From positions 1 through 7,465 of the forward strand of contig QLUL01000048.1 in the NCBI GenBank assembly GCA_018725425.1: 7,465 nucleotides of DNA, in the 5' to 3' direction. Below the pieces are notes generated by a model. The model did not search any database. It was not told where the DNA came from and saw nothing but the letters and a program-made list of their open reading frames with translations. The DNA comes from Chloroflexota bacterium (GTDB lineage: Bacteria > Chloroflexota > Dehalococcoidia > SZUA-161 > SpSt-899). How positions within the stretch are numbered: the stretch's first letter is position 1; the number at the start of each line of letters is the position of its first letter. The position numbers were made by a program, and so were the translations under genes. Shown here one piece after another: positions 1-5,448 of this stretch.

Positions 1-606
1 GGCCTCAAATCGTATATCCCAGTTAGCAGCTTCACCAAACGCCGTATGTTGAATGCGGTGGTCTGCAGTTGTTGTTTTAGGATTGGTGATGGTAATAGAG
101 AACGTAGCAGTATCGCCTGCTTCAATCATTTGATCAGGGAAATCACTCCGTATATCGATAATTCGCACCTCTGTTTCTATAATAGAAACAGAAAGTGTGA
201 CACTACCGTCCCAGAAACTAATATCTATGCGATGTTCTCCGATAGGGGCATCGCCTGGAGTTTCAACAATTACATTAACTGGTCTAGACTCCCCAGGTGG
301 AATTGATATCTTGTGAATATTTCGCCCCATTGCCTCAAATCGTATATCCCAATCACGGGCTTCGCCAAACGCCCAATATCGAATGCGATGGGTTACAGTT
401 GTTGGTGCAAGATTCGTGATGGTAATAGGGAATGTAGCAGTATTGCCTGCTTCAATCATTTGACCAGGGAAATCACTTCGTATATCGACAATTCGCTCCT
501 CTGCCACTGCAACAGGTACACTTTGCATTAAAAGTATGAGCAAAACTATAAACACCAGCAATGGCATTCGTTCAATATTCTTAATTTTTTTAATCCTATC
601 TATCAT
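1..606 (-). CDS. Secreted NEW3-like repeat protein, C-terminus beyond window
   Basis: The gene reads from an ATG at 606 and stays open for 202 codons to the window edge, so the 3' end is missing. Residues 1-35 form a signal peptide: a basic start (MIDRIKKIKN), a hydrophobic core around 15-28, and a likely cut after AVA at 35. The rest is beta-rich and repetitive. A unit beginning RIVDIRSDFP at residue 38 recurs at 148 as RIIDIRSDFP, a period of 110 residues. Each unit has a phrase like IEAGxTATFxITITN and then a tryptophan-containing WDIRFEA, which resembles the NEW3/CARDB-type immunoglobulin-like domains of archaeal cell-surface proteins. The domain name is my inference from this pattern. 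The ATG overlaps the permease stop as ATGA, so translation is probably coupled. The protein is probably an extracytoplasmic partner of the ABC transporter, perhaps with a C-terminal membrane anchor outside the window. Confidence 0.8.
   Translation of the reverse strand, partial: MIDRIKKIKNIERMPLLVFIVLLILLMQSVPVAVAEERIVDIRSDFPGQMIEAGNTATFPITITNLAPTTVTHRIRYWAFGEARDWDIRFEAMGRNIHKISIPPGESRPVNVIVETPGDAPIGEHRIDISFWDGSVTLSVSIIETEVRIIDIRSDFPDQMIEAGDTATFSITITNPKTTTADHRIQHTAFGEAANWDIRFEA
2..503 (-). repeat. Two diverged copies of a 330-bp tandem coding repeat
   Basis: Positions 332-503 and 2-173 align base for base at an offset of 330, with scattered substitutions and no indels that I can see. Both contain the stretches gcctcaaatcgtatatccc and cctgcttcaatcatttga. 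They encode the start of two 110-residue units of the secreted protein. The second unit is cut by the window edge, so more copies may follow. Confidence 0.85.
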
Positions 607-1766
607 CTTATATCCAATTTCATAAATTTTGTATATGCAATAGCGAAGAATATCGCTGGTATAACAAATAATGCCAGGATATTCATCCATACTGCACCGA
701 GCTTATCAAAGATGTCCGGGTCTTCAACTGGCATGTCATCAACCATCCCGCCGCCCATCATGATGCCCATCATGCCGCCCATGCCAATATCAAGTTCTGC
801 GGAGATTTCCCCAAAATGTGTCGCCGGACTCAATATGGCAAATGCTTCAGTTATTGGCATTTTCCTGTCCCAATGCGCTTCGTTCGCTCTGTGCCATTCC
901 TCCCATTCTTTTTCAACAAGTGGGTCTATTTTAAATACAGGCTCCTCGGGTGGTGGATCATCCCCCTCCTGTATTGGTGGTGGGGCAATCCTGAACATAG
1001 GCACCTCAGGTATCTCAGGAGGATCTCCAATTATCATTCCTGCAACAGGCTGACCAATGGCCGGTAAAATAAGTGCAATCACAAGTATGATGCCAAAGGC
1101 AAATATAATAGAACTCCCACTGTTTTTAAATAGAACCGATGCCATAAGTCCAATTGAGAAAAATGACACCAGCAGTATTACAGAAATAATTCCAAATAAT
1201 GCGATGTTTACAAACTCACCAATAGTTGGAACTATGTCTGATATGAGAAGCATTGCAAGAGAAATTCCGAAAGTCATACCAATTGCGACTATAATTACAA
1301 GCACTCCTCCTATTGCCTTCCCGTTTATAATTTCATCACGATATATTGGATGGGATAACAGTGTTTTAAGTGTTCGATCCTGCCTCTCCTTAGATATAAG
1401 ATCAAAACCCATAACTACTGCAAGAATCGCTCCCAGCACTGGCATTATCTCACTCATCCACATGAATGCATAGAGTGCGGATGGTCTTTCAGGCATCCAC
1501 CCCTCATGTATCCACCCGCCCTCTATGTGTACTGCGCCTGGTGGTATCGCTGGCATCGGCATCCCTGTATCTTCTGCATCTTCAATTCTTTCTATATGCT
1601 CCTTATACCTATCAAGCGCATCGTGATACATATTAATTCCTCCGTGAAGTGAATACGCAGATAGCAGAAGAAATATAAGGAATACAATAATAAATTTACC
1701 ACTCCTTATATGGTCTATAAACTCCTTTCGTACTATATTTGTCAATCTGTTCCTATTACTTGTCAT
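603..1766 (-). CDS. ABC-2 family transporter permease
   Basis: This 387-residue membrane protein is the transmembrane half of an ABC exporter whose ATPase lies 17 bases upstream. Hydrophobic segments are visible at about residues 23-41, 104-124, 150-177, 184-212, 218-238 and 359-379, six in all, as usual for ABC-2/NosY-like permeases. Residues 125-149 (SKERQDRTLKTLLSHPIYRDEI) match the cytoplasmic motif of this family, where SKE(R)..GTL..LLS is typical. Two large loops stand out. Residues 42-103 are charged. Residues 239-358 are proline-rich, then carry a Met/Gly-rich run at 328-345 (GMGGMMGIMMGGGM, then DDMP). The start is supported by the Shine-Dalgarno AGGAGTGAT just upstream. The stop TGA overlaps the next gene's ATG. 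The cargo cannot be told from sequence; a NosFY-like role is possible but unproven. Confidence 0.88.
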   Translation of the reverse strand: MTSNRNRLTNIVRKEFIDHIRSGKFIIVFLIFLLLSAYSLHGGINMYHDALDRYKEHIERIEDAEDTGMPMPAIPPGAVHIEGGWIHEGWMPERPSALYAFMWMSEIMPVLGAILAVVMGFDLISKERQDRTLKTLLSHPIYRDEIINGKAIGGVLVIIVAIGMTFGISLAMLLISDIVPTIGEFVNIALFGIISVILLVSFFSIGLMASVLFKNSGSSIIFAFGIILVIALILPAIGQPVAGMIIGDPPEIPEVPMFRIAPPPIQEGDDPPPEEPVFKIDPLVEKEWEEWHRANEAHWDRKMPITEAFAILSPATHFGEISAELDIGMGGMMGIMMGGGMVDDMPVEDPDIFDKLGAVWMNILALFVIPAIFFAIAYTKFMKLDIR

Positions 1767-1783
1767 ATCAAATCACTCCTTTT

Positions 1784-2695
1784 TTACTCTTTATAAATGG
1801 AGAGGAATGCTTCCTCCAGTGTTGGCTCGTGCATTTTCATGCCTTTCATACGTATGTGTTTTTCAAGTAGAATTCCAGATATGTCCTCTCTAATATCGGA
1901 GGTGGACTCTATAACCACTCTTTTTCGATCTTCACTATACTTAATCTTCAGGATATCACTATGGGTCAAATCTGGAATTGGATCAAATGCCTCGATTATC
2001 ATCTGTTTCTGATCTTCTCCAATGCCACTGAATTCTTTTTTAAGCTCGTCAAGCGTACCTTTTGCTATCAGTTTACCTTCCTTTATAATTCCTATTGTTT
2101 TGCAAACATTGCTTACCTCAGGCAAAATATGGGAAACTATGAAAATTGTCTTTCCTTCATCAGATAATCGCTTTACGAGGTTTCGATACTGAAAAACGCT
2201 TTCGGGGTCTAAGTTTGCAGTTGGTTCATCCAAAAACAGTATCTTGGGGTCGTTTATGAGTGCCTGAGCCATACCAAGTCTCTGATTCATACCCCGAGAA
2301 AATTGACCTGCTTTTTTTGTCACACCTCCAAGATTAACAAGTTCAAGCACCTCCTCTATCTTCTTCTTTCTCGCACTTTTTTCAATTTTATAAAACCTTG
2401 CAAAGTAATCAAGATTTTCCTCTGCAGTCATATTGGAGTAGAATCCAATATCTTCGGGTAAATATCCAACGATATTTTTTACACTAAGCGGATCTTTTGA
2501 GACTTCTATATCGTTTACAAAACATTTGCCGTGTGTAGGTTCAATCATTCCGACAAGCATCAGCATTGTTGTGCTTTTTCCGGCACCATTTGGACCAAGA
2601 AATCCGAAAATGTCTCCCTCTTCTACCTCCAGATTAAGTCCATCTACTGCTTTTACCCCATTATAGTCTTTTGTTAAATTTTCTGTCCGTATCAT
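1784..2695 (-). CDS. ABC transporter ATP-binding protein
   Basis: This is the nucleotide-binding subunit that powers the downstream permease. Counting from a possible GTG at 2704, the motifs are: Walker A GPNGAGKST at 37-45; a Q-loop region GYLPE at 80-84, with glutamate at the usual glutamine place; a signature FSRGMNQR at 135-142 (a degenerate LSGGQ); Walker B ILFLDEP at 155-161; D-loop NLDP at 164-167; and switch histidine H192 in IVSH. A C-terminal extension of about 110 residues ends in EPTLEEAFLSIYKE, the tail seen in many ABC-2-linked ATPases. I prefer the ATG at 2695 (303 residues), because the GTG at 2704 lies inside the ribosome binding site AGGTGG. The stop is 17 bases before the permease ATG, so the two are cotranscribed. 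The gene looks intact. Confidence 0.93.
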   Translation of the reverse strand: MIRTENLTKDYNGVKAVDGLNLEVEEGDIFGFLGPNGAGKSTTMLMLVGMIEPTHGKCFVNDIEVSKDPLSVKNIVGYLPEDIGFYSNMTAEENLDYFARFYKIEKSARKKKIEEVLELVNLGGVTKKAGQFSRGMNQRLGMAQALINDPKILFLDEPTANLDPESVFQYRNLVKRLSDEGKTIFIVSHILPEVSNVCKTIGIIKEGKLIAKGTLDELKKEFSGIGEDQKQMIIEAFDPIPDLTHSDILKIKYSEDRKRVVIESTSDIREDISGILLEKHIRMKGMKMHEPTLEEAFLSIYKE

Positions 2696-2700
2696 ATATT

Positions 2701-2706
2701 CCACCT
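2701..2706 (-). promoter_or_regulatory. Ribosome binding site that decides the ATPase start
   Basis: AGGTGG on the minus strand sits 5 bases before the ATG at 2695. A longer reading frame would open at a GTG within this same motif, so the ATG is the better start. Confidence 0.6.
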
Positions 2707-2843
2707 GCTTTTTTTAATTTGTTATACTCCACTGCTCAACTAATCTTATGATAGCACATTGCGTGTTAAATCTCTGTTAAGTTTTGGATGCTATCCCATT
2801 GCTGAGACTGTTTCTCATCGAGTGGTATTTTTACAAGATCATC

Positions 2844-2860
2844 AGGGGGATTCTCCCCCT
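2844..2860. repeat. Perfect 7-bp hairpin with a 3-base loop
   Basis: AGGGGGA, TTC and TCCCCCT form a 17-base dyad in an AT-rich setting. Neither strand has the run of T that follows a classical intrinsic terminator. It could be a degraded terminator or a protein-binding site. Confidence 0.5.
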
Positions 2861-2899
2861 CCATTTATTATAACGCTGCTATTTCCAAAAGGTTGCATT

Positions 2900-2906
2900 T
2901 TATTAA
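2900..2906. repeat. Left target duplication of the insertion sequence
   Basis: TTATTAA lies directly outside the left end of the insertion sequence and recurs at 4177-4183 directly outside the right end. The 7-base match fixes both boundaries of the element. Confidence 0.75.
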
Positions 2907-2907
2907 G

Positions 2908-2919
2908 TGATGTTACGCA
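2908..2919 (+). repeat. Left terminal inverted repeat of the insertion sequence
   Basis: TGATGTTACGCA pairs perfectly with the right end at 4164-4175. Beyond it the ends diverge. Confidence 0.85.
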
Positions 2920-3710
2920 TCCCATAAGCTGCGATTGTGAAGTTGCTTCTCAGAGTTCGTTGTGATATTCTCAATGAGCTATGGATAAACATTTTTTGGA
3001 GCTATATACAGACTATCTTCTGAGTTCTTTTGGTCAAACGACAGCGACTGGCCTCTCGGCACTCCTGGATAACGCAGTCAGTCATGATCAAATCACCCGT
3101 TTTCTGTCGGGTTCTGATTTTGGTTCCCCTGAACTATGGTTACTGGTCAAACACACAGTGCGTTCCATCGAATCCTAAGACGGGGTTCTTATCATTGATG
3201 ATACCATTCAGGAGAAGCCCTGGACAGATGAGAACGAAATCATCACCTGGCACTTTGACCACAGTAAGAACCGAACGGTTAAAGGAGTGAACATTCTCAA
3301 CTGTCTGTATCATGCTGAGGGAGCGAGCATCCCTGTCGCTTTTGAAATCATCCGCAAAACCATCAAATTTTGTGACCTAAAAACCCACCAGGAAAAACGC
3401 AAAAGCGAAGTCACCAAAAACGAACTCATGCGTGATATGCTCAAAACATGTCAGAGAAACCAACTGGCTTATAAGTACGTTCTTACGGACAACTGGTTTG
3501 CCTCCAGAGAGAACATGGACTTTATCAAACTCGATCTGAAGAAGGATTTCATCATGGCACTCAAGACCAATCGTAAGGTTGCCCTGAGCTTGGAAGACAA
3601 ACGTCAAGGCCGGTTTGTTCGGATTGATTCACTGGAACTGGAGCCGAACACCGTTCAGTCTGTCTATATCAAAGGGGTGGAATTCCCCCTGGTGCTGACC
3701 AGACAAGTCT

Positions 3711-3850
3711 TTAAAACGGATGTTCTAGCACGTATCTGTGAAAATCATCGAACCAGATACGAAATTGCCCTTTCAATCCTTACGAAATCCATCATGTAGT
3801 CATGTATTCCCGAATCTGGCGAGCCCCTCGAAATGGAACATCCGTTAAAA
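3711..3850. repeat. Target duplication around the nested element
   Basis: TTAAAA at 3711-3716 and at 3845-3850 bracket the nested element. The exact split is ambiguous, because AA and TT at the borders also extend the inverted repeat: duplications of 6, 4 (TAAA) or 2 (AA) bases give the same ancestral sequence. The net insertion is 134 bp in every case. Confidence 0.7.
3717..3844. mobile_element. Nested MITE-like element, about 128 bp
   Basis: The ends are perfect inverted repeats, CGGATGTTC (3717-3725) and GAACATCCG (3836-3844), or 11 bp if the bordering AA and TT are counted. Inside is a second perfect stem, CGTATCTG (3731-3738) with CAGATACG (3754-3761). It encodes no transposase, so it would have needed one in trans. 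It interrupts the transposase between VFK and NKDG and shifts the frame. Read on the minus strand the interior has an open frame without stops over most of its length, but it is too short to call coding. It entered after the insertion sequence was in place. Confidence 0.78.
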
Positions 3851-4163
3851 ACAAAGACGGCAGCAGTGGTGTTTTGTATCTTGTCTCCAGCGATACCAAC
3901 CTGACTTATGACCAGGTCATAACGATCTATCAAAAACGATGGGAAGTTGAGATCTTCCATAAGTCCGTCAAGTCCAATGCCGCTCTCGCAAAATCTCCAA
4001 CCAGAACCGTAAGAACACAAACCAACCATTTCTTTGCTTCAATTTATGCTTTCTTCAAGCTCGAACAACTCAAATTGAAGCATAAACTCAACCATTTTGC
4101 CTTGAGGGCAAAACTCTACATCCATGCCTTAAAATCAAGTTTTGCTGAACTGCAAAAACTCAG

Positions 4164-4175
4164 TGCGTAACATCA
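4164..4175 (+). repeat. Right terminal inverted repeat of the insertion sequence
   Basis: TGCGTAACATCA is the reverse complement of 2908-2919 and contains the transposase stop codon. Confidence 0.85.
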
Positions 4176-4176
4176 G

Positions 4177-4183
4177 TTATTAA
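4177..4183. repeat. Right target duplication of the insertion sequence
   Basis: TTATTAA matches 2900-2906 exactly and begins at the first base after the element. Confidence 0.75.
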
Positions 4184-4310
4184 CTACGAAGATATCATGC
4201 TGTTACACAATATATTGTATACGAGCCCAAACTCGGCCTACATCATGGGCACTTTTGAAAGAGCCTCCATAATATATAACGCTATTTTGGGTCAAAAAGT
4301 TCCCTTTCCA
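4184..4310. other. Non-coding stretch beyond the truncated oxidoreductase
   Basis: I see no gene here in any frame, and no recognisable remnant of the missing part of the oxidoreductase. A perfect 12-base palindrome, ACAATATATTGT, sits at 4207-4218. A small dyad, CGAG (4222-4225) with CTCG (4232-4235), is too weak to call a terminator. The 9-mer TATAACGCT at 4275-4283 also occurs at 2869-2877 on the other side of the insertion sequence. Confidence 0.5.
4207..4218. repeat. Perfect 12-base AT-rich palindrome
   Basis: ACAATATATTGT is fully self-complementary with no spacer. It could be an operator half, a promoter fragment or chance in AT-rich sequence. Confidence 0.45.
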
Positions 4311-4778
4311 TTATAACAACGATTCTTTGTATGATGCAACGGTCTGGAGTTGGCTTACCTCTTTCAACCTGGAGACGATGTTCTCTGCATCATTCATTGA
4401 ATGGAATTCATGAACTCCTTCTAAATCTAAACCCTCGATATCTGGACGAAAAGCCCTGCTCCCGGTAGCAATCAATAACTTGTCATAACTAATCTCCTGG
4501 CTGTTTTCGTAAAGCAATCTGGATTTTTCTCGCTCTATCTCTATTATCTTATGGCCCAACAAGATCTCGATGCCATAGTCCCGATAAAAACTCTTTGGTT
4601 TAAAATACAGACCTTCTTTTTTGAGCCTGCCATCAACAAACCGGGAGATAAGACATCTGGAGTAAGCTCTCTCATTCTCATCGGAGACGATGGTAATTCT
4701 CGAAGACGGATGCAATTTGCGCAAATTCTCGGCGCACGATATGCCAGCAGCACTGTTTCCTATTATGACGTATCTCAT
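4311..4778 (-). pseudogene. FAD/NAD(P)H oxidoreductase, N-terminal fragment
   Basis: The 155 residues match the start of the FAD-dependent pyridine nucleotide-disulphide oxidoreductase family, whose members are usually about 400 residues or more. MRYVIIGNSAAGISCAENLR carries the FAD dinucleotide-binding loop (residues 7-12, GNSAAG). YSRCLIS (39-45) is typical of the NirB/NADH-oxidase-like branch, and LLIATGSRAFRP (101-112) is the ATG motif near the flavin. Family likeness ends at about residue 142. The NAD(P)H-binding Rossmann fold (a GxGxxG motif) and the dimerisation domain are absent, and a 13-residue tail leads to TAA. ATG 4778 is chosen because GGAGG at 4787-4791 lies 8 bases upstream; an in-frame TTG at 4796 overlaps the cooF end. 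The gene follows cooF by 14 bases and would have passed CooS electrons to NAD(P)+. The fragment is unlikely to be active. Confidence 0.82.
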
Positions 4779-4786
4779 AAGTAAAT

Positions 4787-4791
4787 CCTCC
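4787..4791 (-). promoter_or_regulatory. Ribosome binding site of the oxidoreductase
   Basis: GGAGG on the minus strand, 8 bases before ATG 4778, sets that start over the upstream TTG at 4796. It lies just after the cooF stop codon at 4793-4795. Confidence 0.65.
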
Positions 4792-4956
4792 CTCAATTCA
4801 AGATCTCATTAAATTCCAATACTTCGTTAGGGCAGGCAGACACGCAGGCCGGGACTTCAAGCTCAGGACAGAGATCGCATTTTAGTGCCTGCTCGAATTC
4901 CTCCCTGGATTCCTCCCCGGCATTTCCTTTCGTGGTGTTTATCACACTATACGGAC

Positions 4957-5116
4957 AAGCCATAATGCACATCCAGCACCCGACTTCCTACATTTTAGGA
5001 AATTAGCTACGTTTTGCCAAGGCACTACATTGAGGTTTTAGCGATTTCCGTATCTGGAGCTTGCCCCAAATCCCCTCTTTTGTAGGAAGTCGGGAAGCCA
5101 TAATGCACATCCAGCA
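4957..5116. repeat. Exact 22-bp direct repeats flanking the cooF element
   Basis: Positions 4957-4978 and 5095-5116 are identical over 22 bases (starting AAGCCATAATGCAC and ending TCCAGCA) and both encode CWMCIMA of CooF in the same frame. The bases beyond differ on both sides, so the repeat is exactly 22 bp. It is most simply read as a target duplication made when the element entered. Confidence 0.9.
4979..5094. mobile_element. 116-bp inverted-repeat element inserted in cooF
   Basis: The ends are a perfect 14-bp inverted repeat, CCCGACTTCCTACA (4979-4992) and TGTAGGAAGTCGGG (5081-5094). Inside is a second stem: GGAAAT (4998-5003) with ATTTCC (5044-5049), extended across a small internal loop by GCTA (5006-5009) with TAGC (5039-5042). 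The whole element can therefore fold as a long hairpin in DNA or RNA. No protein is encoded. Size, terminal repeats and flanking duplication fit a MITE-like non-autonomous element. A 22-bp duplication is far longer than the 2-10 bp usual for most families. I do not recognise the family. Confidence 0.85.
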
Positions 5117-5448
5117 GCCTACACACTTCTGTTCATGTCCCATATTGTGTACGATACCTCTATCAGGGTCCTTCTGCATGCATCCTGCCATACAGGCCTC
5201 GACACAGGGTGGTTCTTCACAATGGCGGCATACCAGAGGGACCGCCTTTCCGTTGATCGATTCCACAAATATCCGTGTTTTAGGATGAGGCACTTCCAAT
5301 GACGAAAATAGGATATCGCCAGTCTTAGAATGCGCTGCCATACAGGCCAGCTCGCACCTTTCACAGCCTACACATCTTTCTAAATGTAGAAATAGCCTTT
5401 TCATAATCCCTCCTCACATAAGTCATTTTGTACTCACGGCGTCGGGTG

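Larger units (their letters stand above)
2707..2906. other. Non-coding leader of the ABC operon, with a GC hairpin
   Basis: No convincing gene is visible in this stretch between the ABC operon and the insertion sequence; short open frames on both strands look random. It should hold the ABC operon promoter, but I see no TATA box or -35/-10 pair that I would defend. It contains a perfect hairpin, AGGGGGA (2844-2850), loop TTC, TCCCCCT (2854-2860), and a weaker one with arms TGAGA and TCTCA near 2801-2815. Before the insertion it was contiguous with 4184-4310, which also looks non-coding. Confidence 0.5.
2981..4170 (+). pseudogene. DDE transposase, broken by a nonsense codon and a nested insertion
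   Basis: The ancestral protein begins MDKHFLELYT and, once repaired, is 351 residues long. Three pieces remain. The first ends at an in-frame TAA (3176-3178), after which the same frame continues with DGVLIIDDT, holding the first catalytic aspartate. LTDNW follows, with the second aspartate at codon 170. The frame is then lost after QVFK at about 3716, where an inverted-repeat element sits, and resumes two frames over at NKDGSSGVLYL near 3849. The third piece has YQKRWEVEIFHKSVK, an exact Y-2-R-3-E-6-K signature with the catalytic glutamate at 3949-3951. Removing 134 bp (the element plus one duplication) rejoins the frame exactly. No longer than about 65 residues could be made from the first start, and internal starts would lack the N-terminus. 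The C-terminal end reaches the right inverted repeat. Confidence 0.88.
2907..4176 (+). mobile_element. IS4-superfamily-like insertion sequence, inactivated
   Basis: The element runs from 2907 to 4176 (1270 bp, or 1136 bp once the nested insertion is taken out). Its ends are a perfect 12-bp inverted repeat, TGATGTTACGCA at 2908-2919 and TGCGTAACATCA at 4164-4175, with one unpaired outer base on each side. It is flanked by a 7-bp direct repeat, TTATTAA. One transposase gene fills it, and that gene's stop codon TAA (4168-4170) lies inside the right repeat, a compact arrangement. The Y2R3E6K catalytic signature points to the IS4 superfamily. I cannot name the subgroup; a 7-bp duplication would suit an ISPepr1-like group. 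It now carries a nonsense codon and a nested 128-bp element, so it cannot move by itself. Confidence 0.88.
4793..5404 (-). pseudogene. cooF: CooF-like iron-sulfur electron carrier, split by a 116-bp element
   Basis: This is the ferredoxin-like partner that takes electrons from CooS. Reconstructed without the 138-bp net insertion it has 157 residues and four 4Fe-4S cysteine sets: C11-C14-C17-C21 in CVGCERCELAC; C59-C62-C67-C71 in VCRHCEEPPCVEAC; C94-C97-C100 in CVGCWMC with C104 after it; and a C-terminal set in CDLCPELEVPACVSACP. The insertion falls right after residue 103. The frame runs on for 31 codons of foreign sequence to TAA at 5003-5005, with a second stop (TAG) at 4988-4990. Both halves stay in one frame. 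As it stands the product lacks the last cysteine of cluster three and all of cluster four's set. GGAGG at 5409-5413 supports ATG 5404. The gene lies 44 bases after cooS. Confidence 0.9.

Noticed and set aside
712..1473. Several open plus-strand frames across the permease
   Set aside because: They are antisense to a well-supported membrane protein gene, have low-complexity products and lack ribosome binding sites.
1784..2695. Glutamate instead of glutamine at the Q-loop and a degenerate signature in the ABC ATPase, as signs of inactivity
   Set aside because: GYLPE and SRGM-type variants are common in ATPases of ABC-2 exporters, and all other motifs are intact.
2844..2860. GC hairpin as an intrinsic terminator
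   Set aside because: No T-run follows on either strand, and it lies upstream of, not after, the ABC operon.
3745..4029. Minus-strand open frame across the nested element and transposase
   Set aside because: Part is antisense to transposase and the rest lies in a 128-bp element; no family likeness or binding site is seen.
4222..4250. Terminator for the cooS operon
   Set aside because: The stems are only 4 bp, with no T-run after them on the minus strand.
4957..5116. The 22-bp repeats as a CRISPR array
   Set aside because: There are only two copies, they encode a conserved CooF motif, and the sequence between them is a 116-bp hairpin with terminal repeats rather than a spacer.
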